Shown here piece by piece: positions 9,025 to 18,169 of a DNA stretch of 64,000 nt. A program made the translations under genes and the position numbers. This stretch comes from Mycolicibacterium komanii (GTDB taxonomy: Bacteria > Actinomycetota > Actinomycetes > Mycobacteriales > Mycobacteriaceae): assembly GCF_001050035.1 (NCBI RefSeq), contig NZ_CVTA01000007.1, forward strand, positions 62,001 through 126,000, read 5' to 3'. Every line of letters begins with the position of its first letter. Position 1 is the first letter of the stretch. The notes beneath the pieces are model-generated. The model was not told the DNA's origin and ran no database searches. It saw only the letters and a list, made by a program, of their open reading frames with translations.

Positions 9025-10383
9025 TCAGCTCGGTGCGGGCAGCCGCAGCACCAGCCGGGCCCCGCCGAGCGGGCTGGCTTCCATCGCGGCGGTGCCCCCG
9101 TGCAGCTCGGCCTGCTGAGCCACCAGCGCCAGGCCCAGTCCCGATCCGGACCGCGCCGCGGTGGAACCGCGGGAGAACCGCGCGAATACGGCTGCGCGCT
9201 CCTCCTCCGGTATCCCGGACCCGTTGTCGTCAACCGTGATTTGCACACCTTCGCGGGAAGCCTCTGCGCCCAACTGGATTTCGGTGGCACCGCCGTGCTT
9301 GATCGCATTCGTGATCGCGTTGTCGACGACGAGTCGCAGCCCGGCGGGCAGTCCGACCATGAGCACCGTCCTCGACGATGACAGCGACACCTTCAGCCCG
9401 GGATAGTTGCGCATCGCGTCGTGCGCGGCGCGGTCCAGCAGTTCGGTGATGTCGACCGGCACGAAGTCGTCGGCGGTGGTCAGCTCGCCCTGCGCGAGTC
9501 GCTCCAATGCCGTGAGCGTCGCCTCAATCCGGCTCTGCGTACGCATCACGTCGGCGATCACCTCCTGGCGCTGCTCGTCGCGCATCTGCAGCGTTGACAG
9601 CACCTCGAGATTGGTGCGCATGGCGGTCAAGGGCGTGCGGAGTTCATGGGAGGCCACCGCTGCGAAGTCTCGTGCCGACTCGAGCGCCGCCCTCGTTCGC
9701 TGCTGCTCATCACCGATGCGCGCGAGCATGCCCTCGACGGCTTCGGCGATCTCGACGGCCTCCTGCACGCCACGCACTTGAACCTCTTCGGGTTTGGATT
9801 GCGCATTGATCGCACGTGCCTGCTGGGCGAGCAGGCGGAACGGGTTGATCATGATCGACCACATCACCCAGCCGACCAGGATCGTGCCGACGATGACACC
9901 GCCGCAGATCAGCAGGACTCTGCGGTGCAATTCGTCGATGCGGTGCTGCGTCTCGGCCAGCGGCGCACCGATCGCGATCAACGCCTCGCCCGCGGTGAAG
10001 GTGCGAACCCGGTACTGGACGCCGTCGATCGTGGTGTCGGCGTAGCCGACGGGGAACTCCGGCAGCACGATGTTCTCCGGGATGGAGACTGTGAAGCCGT
10101 CGACGCGGGCGGTGCGTACCAGCCCACCGTCCGGGATCGGCGGGTTGACGTCGTCCTGTTGTGCGGTGCGCAGCAACTCGCTGATGTCGCCGAGGCTGCT
10201 CACCGAATCGAGTCGGCGATCCAACTGGCTGTACTGGTCGTTGGTGACGCCAAACCACACCCAGGCACCGAGCGTGATCACCAGCGCCACGACCGACAGC
10301 GCCGCGACGATCACGATGATGCGCAGCGACATCACCCGGGTCAGCAGCGCGAACAGGCGCCCACCAAGTTGCACGATCAGCAA
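9025..10383 (-). CDS. prrB: PrrB-like sensor histidine kinase without an adjacent response regulator
   Basis: Two membrane segments (~21-45 and ~155-178) flank a ~110-residue sensor region, followed by a HAMP region. The DHp domain has SHELRTPLTAMRTNLEVLS with phospho-acceptor His246. The ATPase domain has the N-box VDNAITNAIKHGG, G1 DDNGSGIPEEE and G2 GSGLGLALVAQQAELHGG. From His246 to the end it closely resembles mycobacterial PrrB as I remember it. In M. tuberculosis prrA lies immediately upstream of prrB; here an SGNH hydrolase gene is there instead. This may therefore be a paralog or a relocated copy. The start used is TTG; an in-frame GTG nine bases downstream is possible. Confidence 0.78.
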   Translation of the reverse strand: MLIVQLGGRLFALLTRVMSLRIIVIVAALSVVALVITLGAWVWFGVTNDQYSQLDRRLDSVSSLGDISELLRTAQQDDVNPPIPDGGLVRTARVDGFTVSIPENIVLPEFPVGYADTTIDGVQYRVRTFTAGEALIAIGAPLAETQHRIDELHRRVLLICGGVIVGTILVGWVMWSIMINPFRLLAQQARAINAQSKPEEVQVRGVQEAVEIAEAVEGMLARIGDEQQRTRAALESARDFAAVASHELRTPLTAMRTNLEVLSTLQMRDEQRQEVIADVMRTQSRIEATLTALERLAQGELTTADDFVPVDITELLDRAAHDAMRNYPGLKVSLSSSRTVLMVGLPAGLRLVVDNAITNAIKHGGATEIQLGAEASREGVQITVDDNGSGIPEEERAAVFARFSRGSTAARSGSGLGLALVAQQAELHGGTAAMEASPLGGARLVLRLPAPS

Positions 10384-10395
10384 CGATAGGACGTA

Positions 10396-11091
10396 TCAGA
10401 CCCGCCGCGGCAGTTGCGCGCCGATCAACGGCGCAATCTTTTCCGCCATGTAGGTGTGGCCGGCGTCGGTGGGATGCACGCCGTCGGGGCCGATCAGCTC
10501 GGGCCGGTCGACGAACCACCGGAGGGCGATCGGATCGACGAACGTCGCGCCCGCCAGGTCCGCCTGGTATTTCAGCGTGTCGCGGATGCGCACCACAGTG
10601 GCGGGGACGTCGGCGGTCGGCCATGGCGGTCCGATCACCAGGAAGAGCGCCGACGGCGCGATGCGCCGCGCCAACACGAACGTTCCGTAGACGAGGACCG
10701 AGAGCTGCGCGGGGTCGACGTTCTGGTCGTTGCGCGAACCGTAGAACACCACCAGCGTGTCGTCGGGCTTCACCGTTGCCGCGGTCAGATCTTCGAAGAT
10801 GCTGCCGCGGTTGCCCCGGGTGCCGTAGCCCGCGCCGCCTTCGGCGCCGACGTCAGCGGTCGTGGACAACCCCTGCTCGGCCAGGATCTGCCAGGCCTGA
10901 GTGGTCCACGACTTCTCGCCGAGCCCACCCTCCGGGCCGCCGGTCGTGTACGAGTCGCCGATCACCGCGATGCGATTGATCGCGAACGCCAGCGGGTCGA
11001 TGTCCTTGTGCTGCAACAGCTTCGTCTGCTGACAGCCGGTGACCACCAGGATCGCGACCGCCATCGCGACGGTCAGCACGCTTCTGACCAC
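10396..11091 (-). CDS. SGNH/GDSL-family hydrolase, predicted lipoprotein
   Basis: The N-terminus is a lipoprotein signal: a short basic start, a hydrophobic run (VAMAVAILVV) and lipobox VTGC, so it should be exported and acylated on that Cys. Block I is IAVIGDSYTTGG with the nucleophilic Ser, a middle block reads VVFYGSRNDQN, and block V is DGVHPTDAGH with the catalytic Asp-x-x-His. Such enzymes act as esterases on O-acyl groups of sugars or lipids. The GTG start is a choice (an in-frame GTG 24 nt upstream is possible). It begins 35 nt after the acyltransferase-3 gene, which suggests a shared pathway of adding or removing acyl groups. Confidence 0.83.
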   Translation of the reverse strand: MVRSVLTVAMAVAILVVTGCQQTKLLQHKDIDPLAFAINRIAVIGDSYTTGGPEGGLGEKSWTTQAWQILAEQGLSTTADVGAEGGAGYGTRGNRGSIFEDLTAATVKPDDTLVVFYGSRNDQNVDPAQLSVLVYGTFVLARRIAPSALFLVIGPPWPTADVPATVVRIRDTLKYQADLAGATFVDPIALRWFVDRPELIGPDGVHPTDAGHTYMAEKIAPLIGAQLPRRV

Positions 11092-11126
11092 GTGGGCGTG
11101 AGACCGCGGCGCCACGGCCGGACCGG

Positions 11127-12389
11127 TCAGCCCGCGCGGGCCGCCAGCACCTCTGACCGTTCGCGCGGCCGGTACACGGTGTGCAATCTGCCCGGTGCCT
11201 CCGAACTCGAAGCGGTGGGACCGTTCATCATGCTGCGCATCCATTTCCGGGCAGGCTCCTCGACGAAGTGGTACAGCATGACCGCGCCGATCAGCGCGGT
11301 GCCAAGCAAGGCAACCATTATGAGCTTGCCCGTGACGTCCGATGACAGTCGCAGCCCGAATTGGTCCACCATCCAGTTCCACGTGGTGTGCACGAGCTCG
11401 TGAACCATGTACAGGCTGAAGGAGACGTGTCCGAGGTACACCACCGGCCGGCGCGACAACAGCCACGGCACCGAGCCGGCGCCGATGGCCAGGGTGAACA
11501 ACAACGGCACAAACAGGACATCGACCAGGCCGGCGCCGTCGACGATCTTCGGCAGCGGATGCGCGTCGAGCCGGTAGAGAATCGCGACGATCGCGGCGCC
11601 CAGGAGAAGTGCGGAGTATCCGGCGGCGCGCCGAGCCTGGTCGCTCGGATGGAGCTTGCGGACCGCCGCGCAGATGAGCGCGCCCGCGGTGAACTGCATG
11701 ACGATCCGCGGCAACCAACTCCACGGCGTGTAGAACTGCCCGGTCGCCAGCAACAGCAGGATCGGCGGCATCACGGCCACGAACGCCAGCGCGATCAGTC
11801 CCCGAGCCCGCGTCGACCGCGCGATGCGGAAGATCACCATGATCAGCACGCCGAAAAGCAGGTAGGCCAGCCACTCGGCGCTGATCGACCACGCGGGCCC
11901 GTCCCAGCTGGAGCCGTCGAAATAAGGGACGAACCACAGTTGGATCATCAGCGCCTGGCGCAGGTAGTTCGTCGCCGTCAGCGTCTCGGCCGCCGGCGAC
12001 GGCACGTGCCCGACCTGCAGAGTGAAGATGATCCACAGGGCCGCCAGGTGCATCGTCACCAAATACACCGGCCAGACGCGGGCCAGTCGCAGCCACAGGA
12101 ACCGCAGCGTCGCCCGCCATTCGAACGACGGCCCCATGCGTTCGAGGTAGTTATAGCTCAGGACGAACCCGCTGAGCATGAAGAACAGGTCCACACCCTG
12201 CGCGCCGCAGTTGAGTAGCGGGGCGAACGCCGAGTGGAACGCCGGGACGGACTGCTCCAACAGCGGGCGGAAGTGAAACAGCACCACCCATACGGCGGCG
12301 ACGATGCGCAAGCCGGAAAGGGCTTTGATTTCTCCGGTGCGCACAACACTCTCTTCGTGGAAGTCCGTAGCTTTTCGTTCGGGTATCAC
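11127..12389 (-). CDS. Acyltransferase family 3 membrane protein (OafA-like)
   Basis: The protein has about ten hydrophobic segments. It starts with the family hallmark LSGLRIVAAVWVVLFHF, whose His is essential in acyltransferase-3 enzymes, followed by GVDLFFMLSGFVLSYNYLER and RLARVWPVYLV. It ends with a short basic tail after HFVEEPARKWMR. These enzymes transfer acyl groups to extracytoplasmic glycans or lipids. The listed GTG start lies inside a perfect palindrome; an in-frame GTG at 12344 (VRTGEIKALSGLR) would begin right at the family homology and may be the true start. It is first in a minus-strand cluster with the SGNH hydrolase and the histidine kinase. Confidence 0.85.
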   Translation of the reverse strand: MIPERKATDFHEESVVRTGEIKALSGLRIVAAVWVVLFHFRPLLEQSVPAFHSAFAPLLNCGAQGVDLFFMLSGFVLSYNYLERMGPSFEWRATLRFLWLRLARVWPVYLVTMHLAALWIIFTLQVGHVPSPAAETLTATNYLRQALMIQLWFVPYFDGSSWDGPAWSISAEWLAYLLFGVLIMVIFRIARSTRARGLIALAFVAVMPPILLLLATGQFYTPWSWLPRIVMQFTAGALICAAVRKLHPSDQARRAAGYSALLLGAAIVAILYRLDAHPLPKIVDGAGLVDVLFVPLLFTLAIGAGSVPWLLSRRPVVYLGHVSFSLYMVHELVHTTWNWMVDQFGLRLSSDVTGKLIMVALLGTALIGAVMLYHFVEEPARKWMRSMMNGPTASSSEAPGRLHTVYRPRERSEVLAARAG

Positions 12390-12402
12390 TTGACGTCAAG
12401 TG
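12387..12402. promoter_or_regulatory. Perfect 16-bp palindrome CACTTGACGTCAAGTG
   Basis: All 16 bases are self-complementary. It sits at the 5' end of the acyltransferase gene and includes the first candidate start codon on the minus strand. This fits an operator for a dimeric regulator and favours the downstream start at 12344. The binding protein is unknown. Confidence 0.6.
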
Positions 12403-12591
12403 CCGGGCGGTCCGCCTCCCCTGGCCGCAGACCCGGCAGCTTCCGAAGGGTACCAGCGGGCCCGGGCGCCGATCACGTTCGAAAATCGAGGTCGGCGCGC
12501 TGTGCGACCTCCAAAATCCTTGGTAACGAGGCGCTTCGGTGACGACAGCAACCTCATCGAAATTTCGCTCGACACGCCGTCGGACAAAGTC

Positions 12592-12626
12592 TTGACTGAA
12601 TCCAGAAAGCGGAGCATCCTGGCAGC
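12592..12626 (+). promoter_or_regulatory. furA promoter with AT-rich FurA-box-like spacer
   Basis: TTGACT and CATCCT are separated by exactly 17 bases, and the GTG start of furA begins six bases after the -10 hexamer. This geometry implies a leaderless transcript, as reported for mycobacterial furA. The spacer GAATCCAGAAAGCGGAG resembles the region bound by FurA upstream of M. tuberculosis furA, so autorepression released by peroxide is the expected control of furA-katG. Confidence 0.75.
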
Positions 12627-13082
12627 GTGTCCATCACGCCTGACTACGCCGATCGGCTGCGCGCTGCCGACCTGCGTGTGACCCGCCCGCGGCTCGCGGT
12701 GCTGGAGGCGGTTTACGGCAATCCCCACGCCGACACCGAGACGATCTTCGGGGCGGTGCGCCGCGCCCTCCCCGACGTCTCACGGCAGGCGGTTTACGAC
12801 GTGCTCGCGGCGCTCACCAGTGCCGGCCTGGTGCGACGCATCCAGCCGTCCGGTTCGGTGGCCCGGTACGAATCGCGTGTCGGCGACAACCACCACCACG
12901 TGGTGTGCCGGTCGTGCGGCGTCATCGCCGATATCGACTGCGCCGTCGGTGAAGCGCCCTGCCTGGCGCCGTCAGATCCCGACGGCGCCCTGGACGGCTT
13001 CGTGCTCGACGAGGCCGAGGTCATCTACTGGGGCCTGTGCCCGGACTGCCTGGTGTCACAAGTTTCCCGATCACAACCGTGA
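12627..13082 (+). CDS. furA: Ferric-uptake-regulator family repressor FurA
   Basis: The 151-residue protein has the Fur winged helix (LRVTRPRLAVLEAVYGNPHA, then VSRQAVYDVLAALTSAGLVR) and a metal-binding dimerisation domain with NHHHHVVCRSCG and a C-terminal CPDC. The two CxxC pairs are the structural-zinc type site. In mycobacteria FurA represses the downstream katG and its own gene and is inactivated by oxidants. It starts with GTG directly after its promoter. The katG gene follows after 33 nt with a clear GGAAGGA ribosome-binding site, so cotranscription is expected. Confidence 0.93.
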   Translation: MSITPDYADRLRAADLRVTRPRLAVLEAVYGNPHADTETIFGAVRRALPDVSRQAVYDVLAALTSAGLVRRIQPSGSVARYESRVGDNHHHVVCRSCGVIADIDCAVGEAPCLAPSDPDGALDGFVLDEAEVIYWGLCPDCLVSQVSRSQP

Positions 13083-15362
<2,280 letters not shown>

Positions 15363-15394
15363 CAGGCGAGTCTGATCGCACAATAACGAGATGC

Positions 15395-15429
15395 GACACC
15401 CCGCGGGCTCATCGGGCTCGCGGGGTGTC
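15395..15429 (+). terminator. 11-bp GC-rich hairpin after katG
   Basis: GACACCCCGCG pairs perfectly with CGCGGGGTGTC across a 13-nt loop. It begins 33 nt after the katG stop codon. No T-run follows, which is usual for mycobacterial terminators. It covers the 5' end of the longest reading frame for the next gene, so it argues for the shorter start at 15430. Confidence 0.65.
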
Positions 15430-16167
15430 GTGCCGTCTGCGCCGTTTCTGTTGCTGTCCATCCGCGGCGAGGACGCCGCCGCCGAGGACGAGTACCGGGC
15501 GGTGATGCGCTTCGGTGGTCTGGGTGCGACGGGTGTGCGCCGGATCAATCTGCTCCACGAACCGCTGGGTTCCATCGACCTCGCCGATTGGTCGGGCATC
15601 ATCCTCGGCGGCGGTCCGTACAACGTCAGCGATGCACCGGAGTCGAAATCGACGACGCAACGACGGGTCGAGGCAGAACTACTCGACTTGATCCGGCGCC
15701 TGGTGGAGGCGGACTACCCATTCCTCGGATGTTGTTACGGCGTAGGCACGTTGGGCACCGTCATCGGGGCGGTCATCGACCGTACGTATCCGGAACCCGT
15801 CGGCGGCATGAAGATCACGGTCACCGACGCGGGTCGCGACGATCCACTCTTCACCGACCTGCCCGATGTCTTCGATGCCTACGGCGGGCACAAGGAAGCG
15901 GCGGCGGTGCTGCCGCCCGAGGCACTGTGCCTGGCGACCTCACCGCAATGCCCGGTGCAGGCGTTTCGGGTCGGACAGAACGTCTACGCCACACAATTCC
16001 ATCCCGAGCTCGACCTGGACGGCCTCGACATCCGCCTCGATGCCTACAAGAACCATGGTTACTTCGCACCGGAGTCGGCGGAGCAGTTGAAACGTGAAGC
16101 GCGGCAATGGAAAGTGCTATTTCCGCAGACCATCCTGCGCCGATTCGTGGACCGGTATGCGCGCTGA
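15430..16167 (+). CDS. Class I glutamine amidotransferase (GMP-synthase-like GATase domain protein)
   Basis: The nucleophile elbow FLGCCYGVG places the catalytic Cys at residue 102. The second motif QFHPELD supplies the His-x-Glu pair, so the full triad is present. IILGGGPYNVSD matches the oxyanion-strand region. Stand-alone proteins of this type hydrolyse glutamine or gamma-glutamyl substrates, but the partner acceptor domain is not nearby. I chose GTG at 15430; the in-frame ATG at 15391 lies in the katG terminator hairpin. The gene is followed by a hydrolase gene with a 36-nt gap. Confidence 0.82.
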   Translation: MPSAPFLLLSIRGEDAAAEDEYRAVMRFGGLGATGVRRINLLHEPLGSIDLADWSGIILGGGPYNVSDAPESKSTTQRRVEAELLDLIRRLVEADYPFLGCCYGVGTLGTVIGAVIDRTYPEPVGGMKITVTDAGRDDPLFTDLPDVFDAYGGHKEAAAVLPPEALCLATSPQCPVQAFRVGQNVYATQFHPELDLDGLDIRLDAYKNHGYFAPESAEQLKREARQWKVLFPQTILRRFVDRYAR

Positions 16168-16203
16168 CGATTGGTCTTCGTGTTGCCGGGGCACTCCAGG
16201 GTG

Positions 16204-16857
16204 ATGCACACCGTCGAGTACTCCCCCGGCAGGTCCGCAGACGTCTTCGGCGATCCTGAGCAACCGACAGTCCTGATGTGGCACGGCGCCCAGACCGATT
16301 CGCGCACCGCGATGCGCCCGCTGGCCGAACGGGTGCACGCCCACGAACTGACGGTCGTGCTGGCCGACTGGGACTCACACGCCGACGACCGCGGCCGTGC
16401 CGACCTGCTGGCGTCGGCGACATATGCCAGGAAGCACGCCGGCGACGCGCCGCTGGTCGTCGTCGGATGGTCGATGGGTGGCCTGGCGGCGGCGGGCCTG
16501 GCGATTCATGCCCGTGAGTTCCGCGTCGCTCATACCGTGTGCCTGGCGGGCGCATTCGTGGTCGCCGACCCTTTCAGCGGCGCGCCGCTGGCGGATTCGT
16601 TGGACGGTGATCCCGCGGCGTTCACGCTGTTGCACGGTGCGCACGACGACGTCGTCCCCGCGGAGGTGAGCCAGAAATTCGCCGAGACGCTCACGGGCGC
16701 GGGATGGCCGGTCACGTGCGCCGTGCTGGAGGCCGACCACGGCTCGATCGCGGGTGCGACGTACGACCCTGCCGCCGACCGTTATTCGGCCGCGACCGAT
16801 GAGGCGTCGCTGTCGGTCGCTGCGGATGTGGCGGCGCGGATCGCCGCGGTGCTCTGA
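16204..16857 (+). CDS. Alpha/beta hydrolase (dienelactone-hydrolase-like)
   Basis: The 217-residue protein has the oxyanion region VLMWHGAQTDSRT, the nucleophile elbow VVVGWSMGGLAAAG, an acidic segment LLHGAHDDVVPAEVS and a late His in EADHGSI. This gives a complete Ser-Asp-His triad. Length and spacing fit small serine hydrolases acting on esters or lactones. The ATG was chosen; in-frame GTG (16201) and TTG (16171) codons exist. No substrate can be read. It converges on the TetR gene. Confidence 0.78.
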   Translation: MHTVEYSPGRSADVFGDPEQPTVLMWHGAQTDSRTAMRPLAERVHAHELTVVLADWDSHADDRGRADLLASATYARKHAGDAPLVVVGWSMGGLAAAGLAIHAREFRVAHTVCLAGAFVVADPFSGAPLADSLDGDPAAFTLLHGAHDDVVPAEVSQKFAETLTGAGWPVTCAVLEADHGSIAGATYDPAADRYSAATDEASLSVAADVAARIAAVL

Positions 16858-16872
16858 TCGTCACCGCGCGCA

Positions 16873-17529
16873 TCAGCAGCCGGGAGGTTTCCACCCGCGC
16901 ATTGCGGCGTTCATCTGGTCGTCGTCCAGCGCGTCGACCGCGAGACGCTCCTGACCGGGCCGGCGCCGAATGCCGTCGAGCATGATCGTGATGTAGCGAC
17001 GCCACAGGTCGGGTTCGACGGGACCCGCCCATTCGCTGACGGTGCCGGCGAGCAGGCTGAGGATCGGCATATCCGTCGATTCGATATCCGGTCGGATGTA
17101 ACCGTCCTCGCGGGCGCGCTCGACGAGTTCGGAGATCGGCGGGGTGAGGCGCAGCCGGACACGCTCGACACCGCTGAGGTCGTACGCGGTGCTGAAGACC
17201 ATCTCACGCAACCCACGATCGCTCGCCGTCAGCTCGCACAGTTGCTCGACGAACGATACGAACGCTGACCACGAATCCTCTTGCTGCAGCGCTCTTTCAG
17301 CGAGGCAGACCACCTCGTCGATGGCGTCTTCGAAGACGGCTACGACCAGTTGCTCCTTACAGGGGAAGCGCCGGTAGACCGTCCCCACCCCGAGGTTCGC
17401 GTGCTTGGCGACATCGTTGAGTGTCGCTTCGAGACCTCTTTGCGCGAACAGCTCGCGAGCCGCGGCAAGCACGCGCTGACGGTTGCGCTCGGCATCCTTG
17501 CGCAGACCTCGGCACGGCTTGTCAACCAC
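16873..17529 (-). CDS. TetR-family transcriptional regulator
   Basis: The N-terminal helix-turn-helix is clear: RVLAAARELFAQRGLEATLN, then DVAKHANLGVGTVYRRFPCKEQLV. The C-terminal ~140 residues form the variable ligand domain. The gene is divergent from mmpS-mmpL, and an imperfect palindrome lies between them, so it is the obvious candidate repressor of that transport operon. This differs from the MarR-type Rv0678 that controls mmpS5-mmpL5 in M. tuberculosis. Start is GTG. Confidence 0.88.
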   Translation of the reverse strand: MVDKPCRGLRKDAERNRQRVLAAARELFAQRGLEATLNDVAKHANLGVGTVYRRFPCKEQLVVAVFEDAIDEVVCLAERALQQEDSWSAFVSFVEQLCELTASDRGLREMVFSTAYDLSGVERVRLRLTPPISELVERAREDGYIRPDIESTDMPILSLLAGTVSEWAGPVEPDLWRRYITIMLDGIRRRPGQERLAVDALDDDQMNAAMRGWKPPGC

Positions 17530-17551
17530 GATCGCAGCCTAAGTGATCTTT

Positions 17552-17569
17552 GTTACGGCCGTCCATAAC
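17552..17569. promoter_or_regulatory. Putative TetR operator (imperfect 18-bp palindrome)
   Basis: GTTACGGCCGTCCATAAC is symmetric at 14 of 18 positions and lies 23 nt upstream of the tetR start, next to a mmpS-directed promoter. Position and symmetry fit a TetR-dimer site controlling both directions. Binding is inferred. Confidence 0.5.
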
Positions 17570-17573
17570 CGGA

Positions 17574-17603
17574 TTGACTCTATCCACTTTCTGGTTTTAG
17601 GTT
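17574..17603 (+). promoter_or_regulatory. Candidate sigma-70-type promoter for mmpS-mmpL
   Basis: TTGACT is followed after 18 bases by TAGGTT. This would give a leader of about 130 nt before the mmpS start. It lies beside the candidate TetR palindrome. The match is by eye only. Confidence 0.4.
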
Positions 17604-17743
17604 GGCTATCTAACTCAGCGGCCATCTGGCCCGCCCTCAATCGATCGCCCCGCGAAAGGCTCGACCGTGACTGCCGCATTCGAGCATGCCGAAAACGGCG
17701 TGGACTCAACGAACCAGCGGGCCAGCGGAATTGGGCGGTCGCT

Positions 17744-18169
17744 GTGATCGCCGTGGTGAAGCGAGTCTGGCTGCCGGTGCTCATCGTGGCGGCCGTCACG
17801 GTCGGTGCCGTCACCGTCGCGCACTTGCGGTCCATGTTCGGTACGGACGGCGCGTTGGTGACTCCTGTCGGCTCCGACACCGCCGACAACTTCAATCCGA
17901 AGGTCGTGGTCTACGAGGTGTTCGGCGCCGCAGACACCGCGGTCATCAACTACACCGATCTCGACGGGTTGCCTCAGCGGACGGCCGAAGTGAGTCTGCC
18001 GTGGTCGTTACGGCTCGAGACCACCGTGCCGTCGGTGATGCCGAACCTCGTCGCCCAGGGCGACGGTGAATCGATCGGCTGCCGGGTCACCGTCGACGAC
18101 GAGGTGAAGGACGAGAGGACGGCGCACGGCGTGAACGCAGCGACCTACTGCCTGGTGAAGGCGGCATGA
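17744..18169 (+). CDS. mmpS: MmpS-family membrane accessory protein
   Basis: At 141 residues it matches the usual MmpS size: one N-terminal membrane helix ([20 protein letters not shown]) followed by a beta-rich extracytoplasmic domain. That domain has [35 protein letters not shown] and a Cys pair ([19 protein letters not shown]). MmpS proteins work with MmpL transporters in exporting lipids or siderophores. The GTG start gives the normal MmpS N-terminus; the longer frame upstream is untypical. Its stop overlaps the mmpL start as ATGA, a sign of translational coupling. Which numbered paralog it is cannot be decided. Confidence 0.9.
   Translation: MIAVVKRVWLPVLIVAAVTVGAVTVAHLRSMFGTDGALVTPVGSDTADNFNPKVVVYEVFGAADTAVINYTDLDGLPQRTAEVSLPWSLRLETTVPSVMPNLVAQGDGESIGCRVTVDDEVKDERTAHGVNAATYCLVKAA

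Noticed and set aside
11092..12120. Long N-terminal extension of the SGNH hydrolase frame
   Set aside because: It is an out-of-frame shadow of the acyltransferase gene. The lipoprotein signal of the hydrolase begins after the acyltransferase ends.
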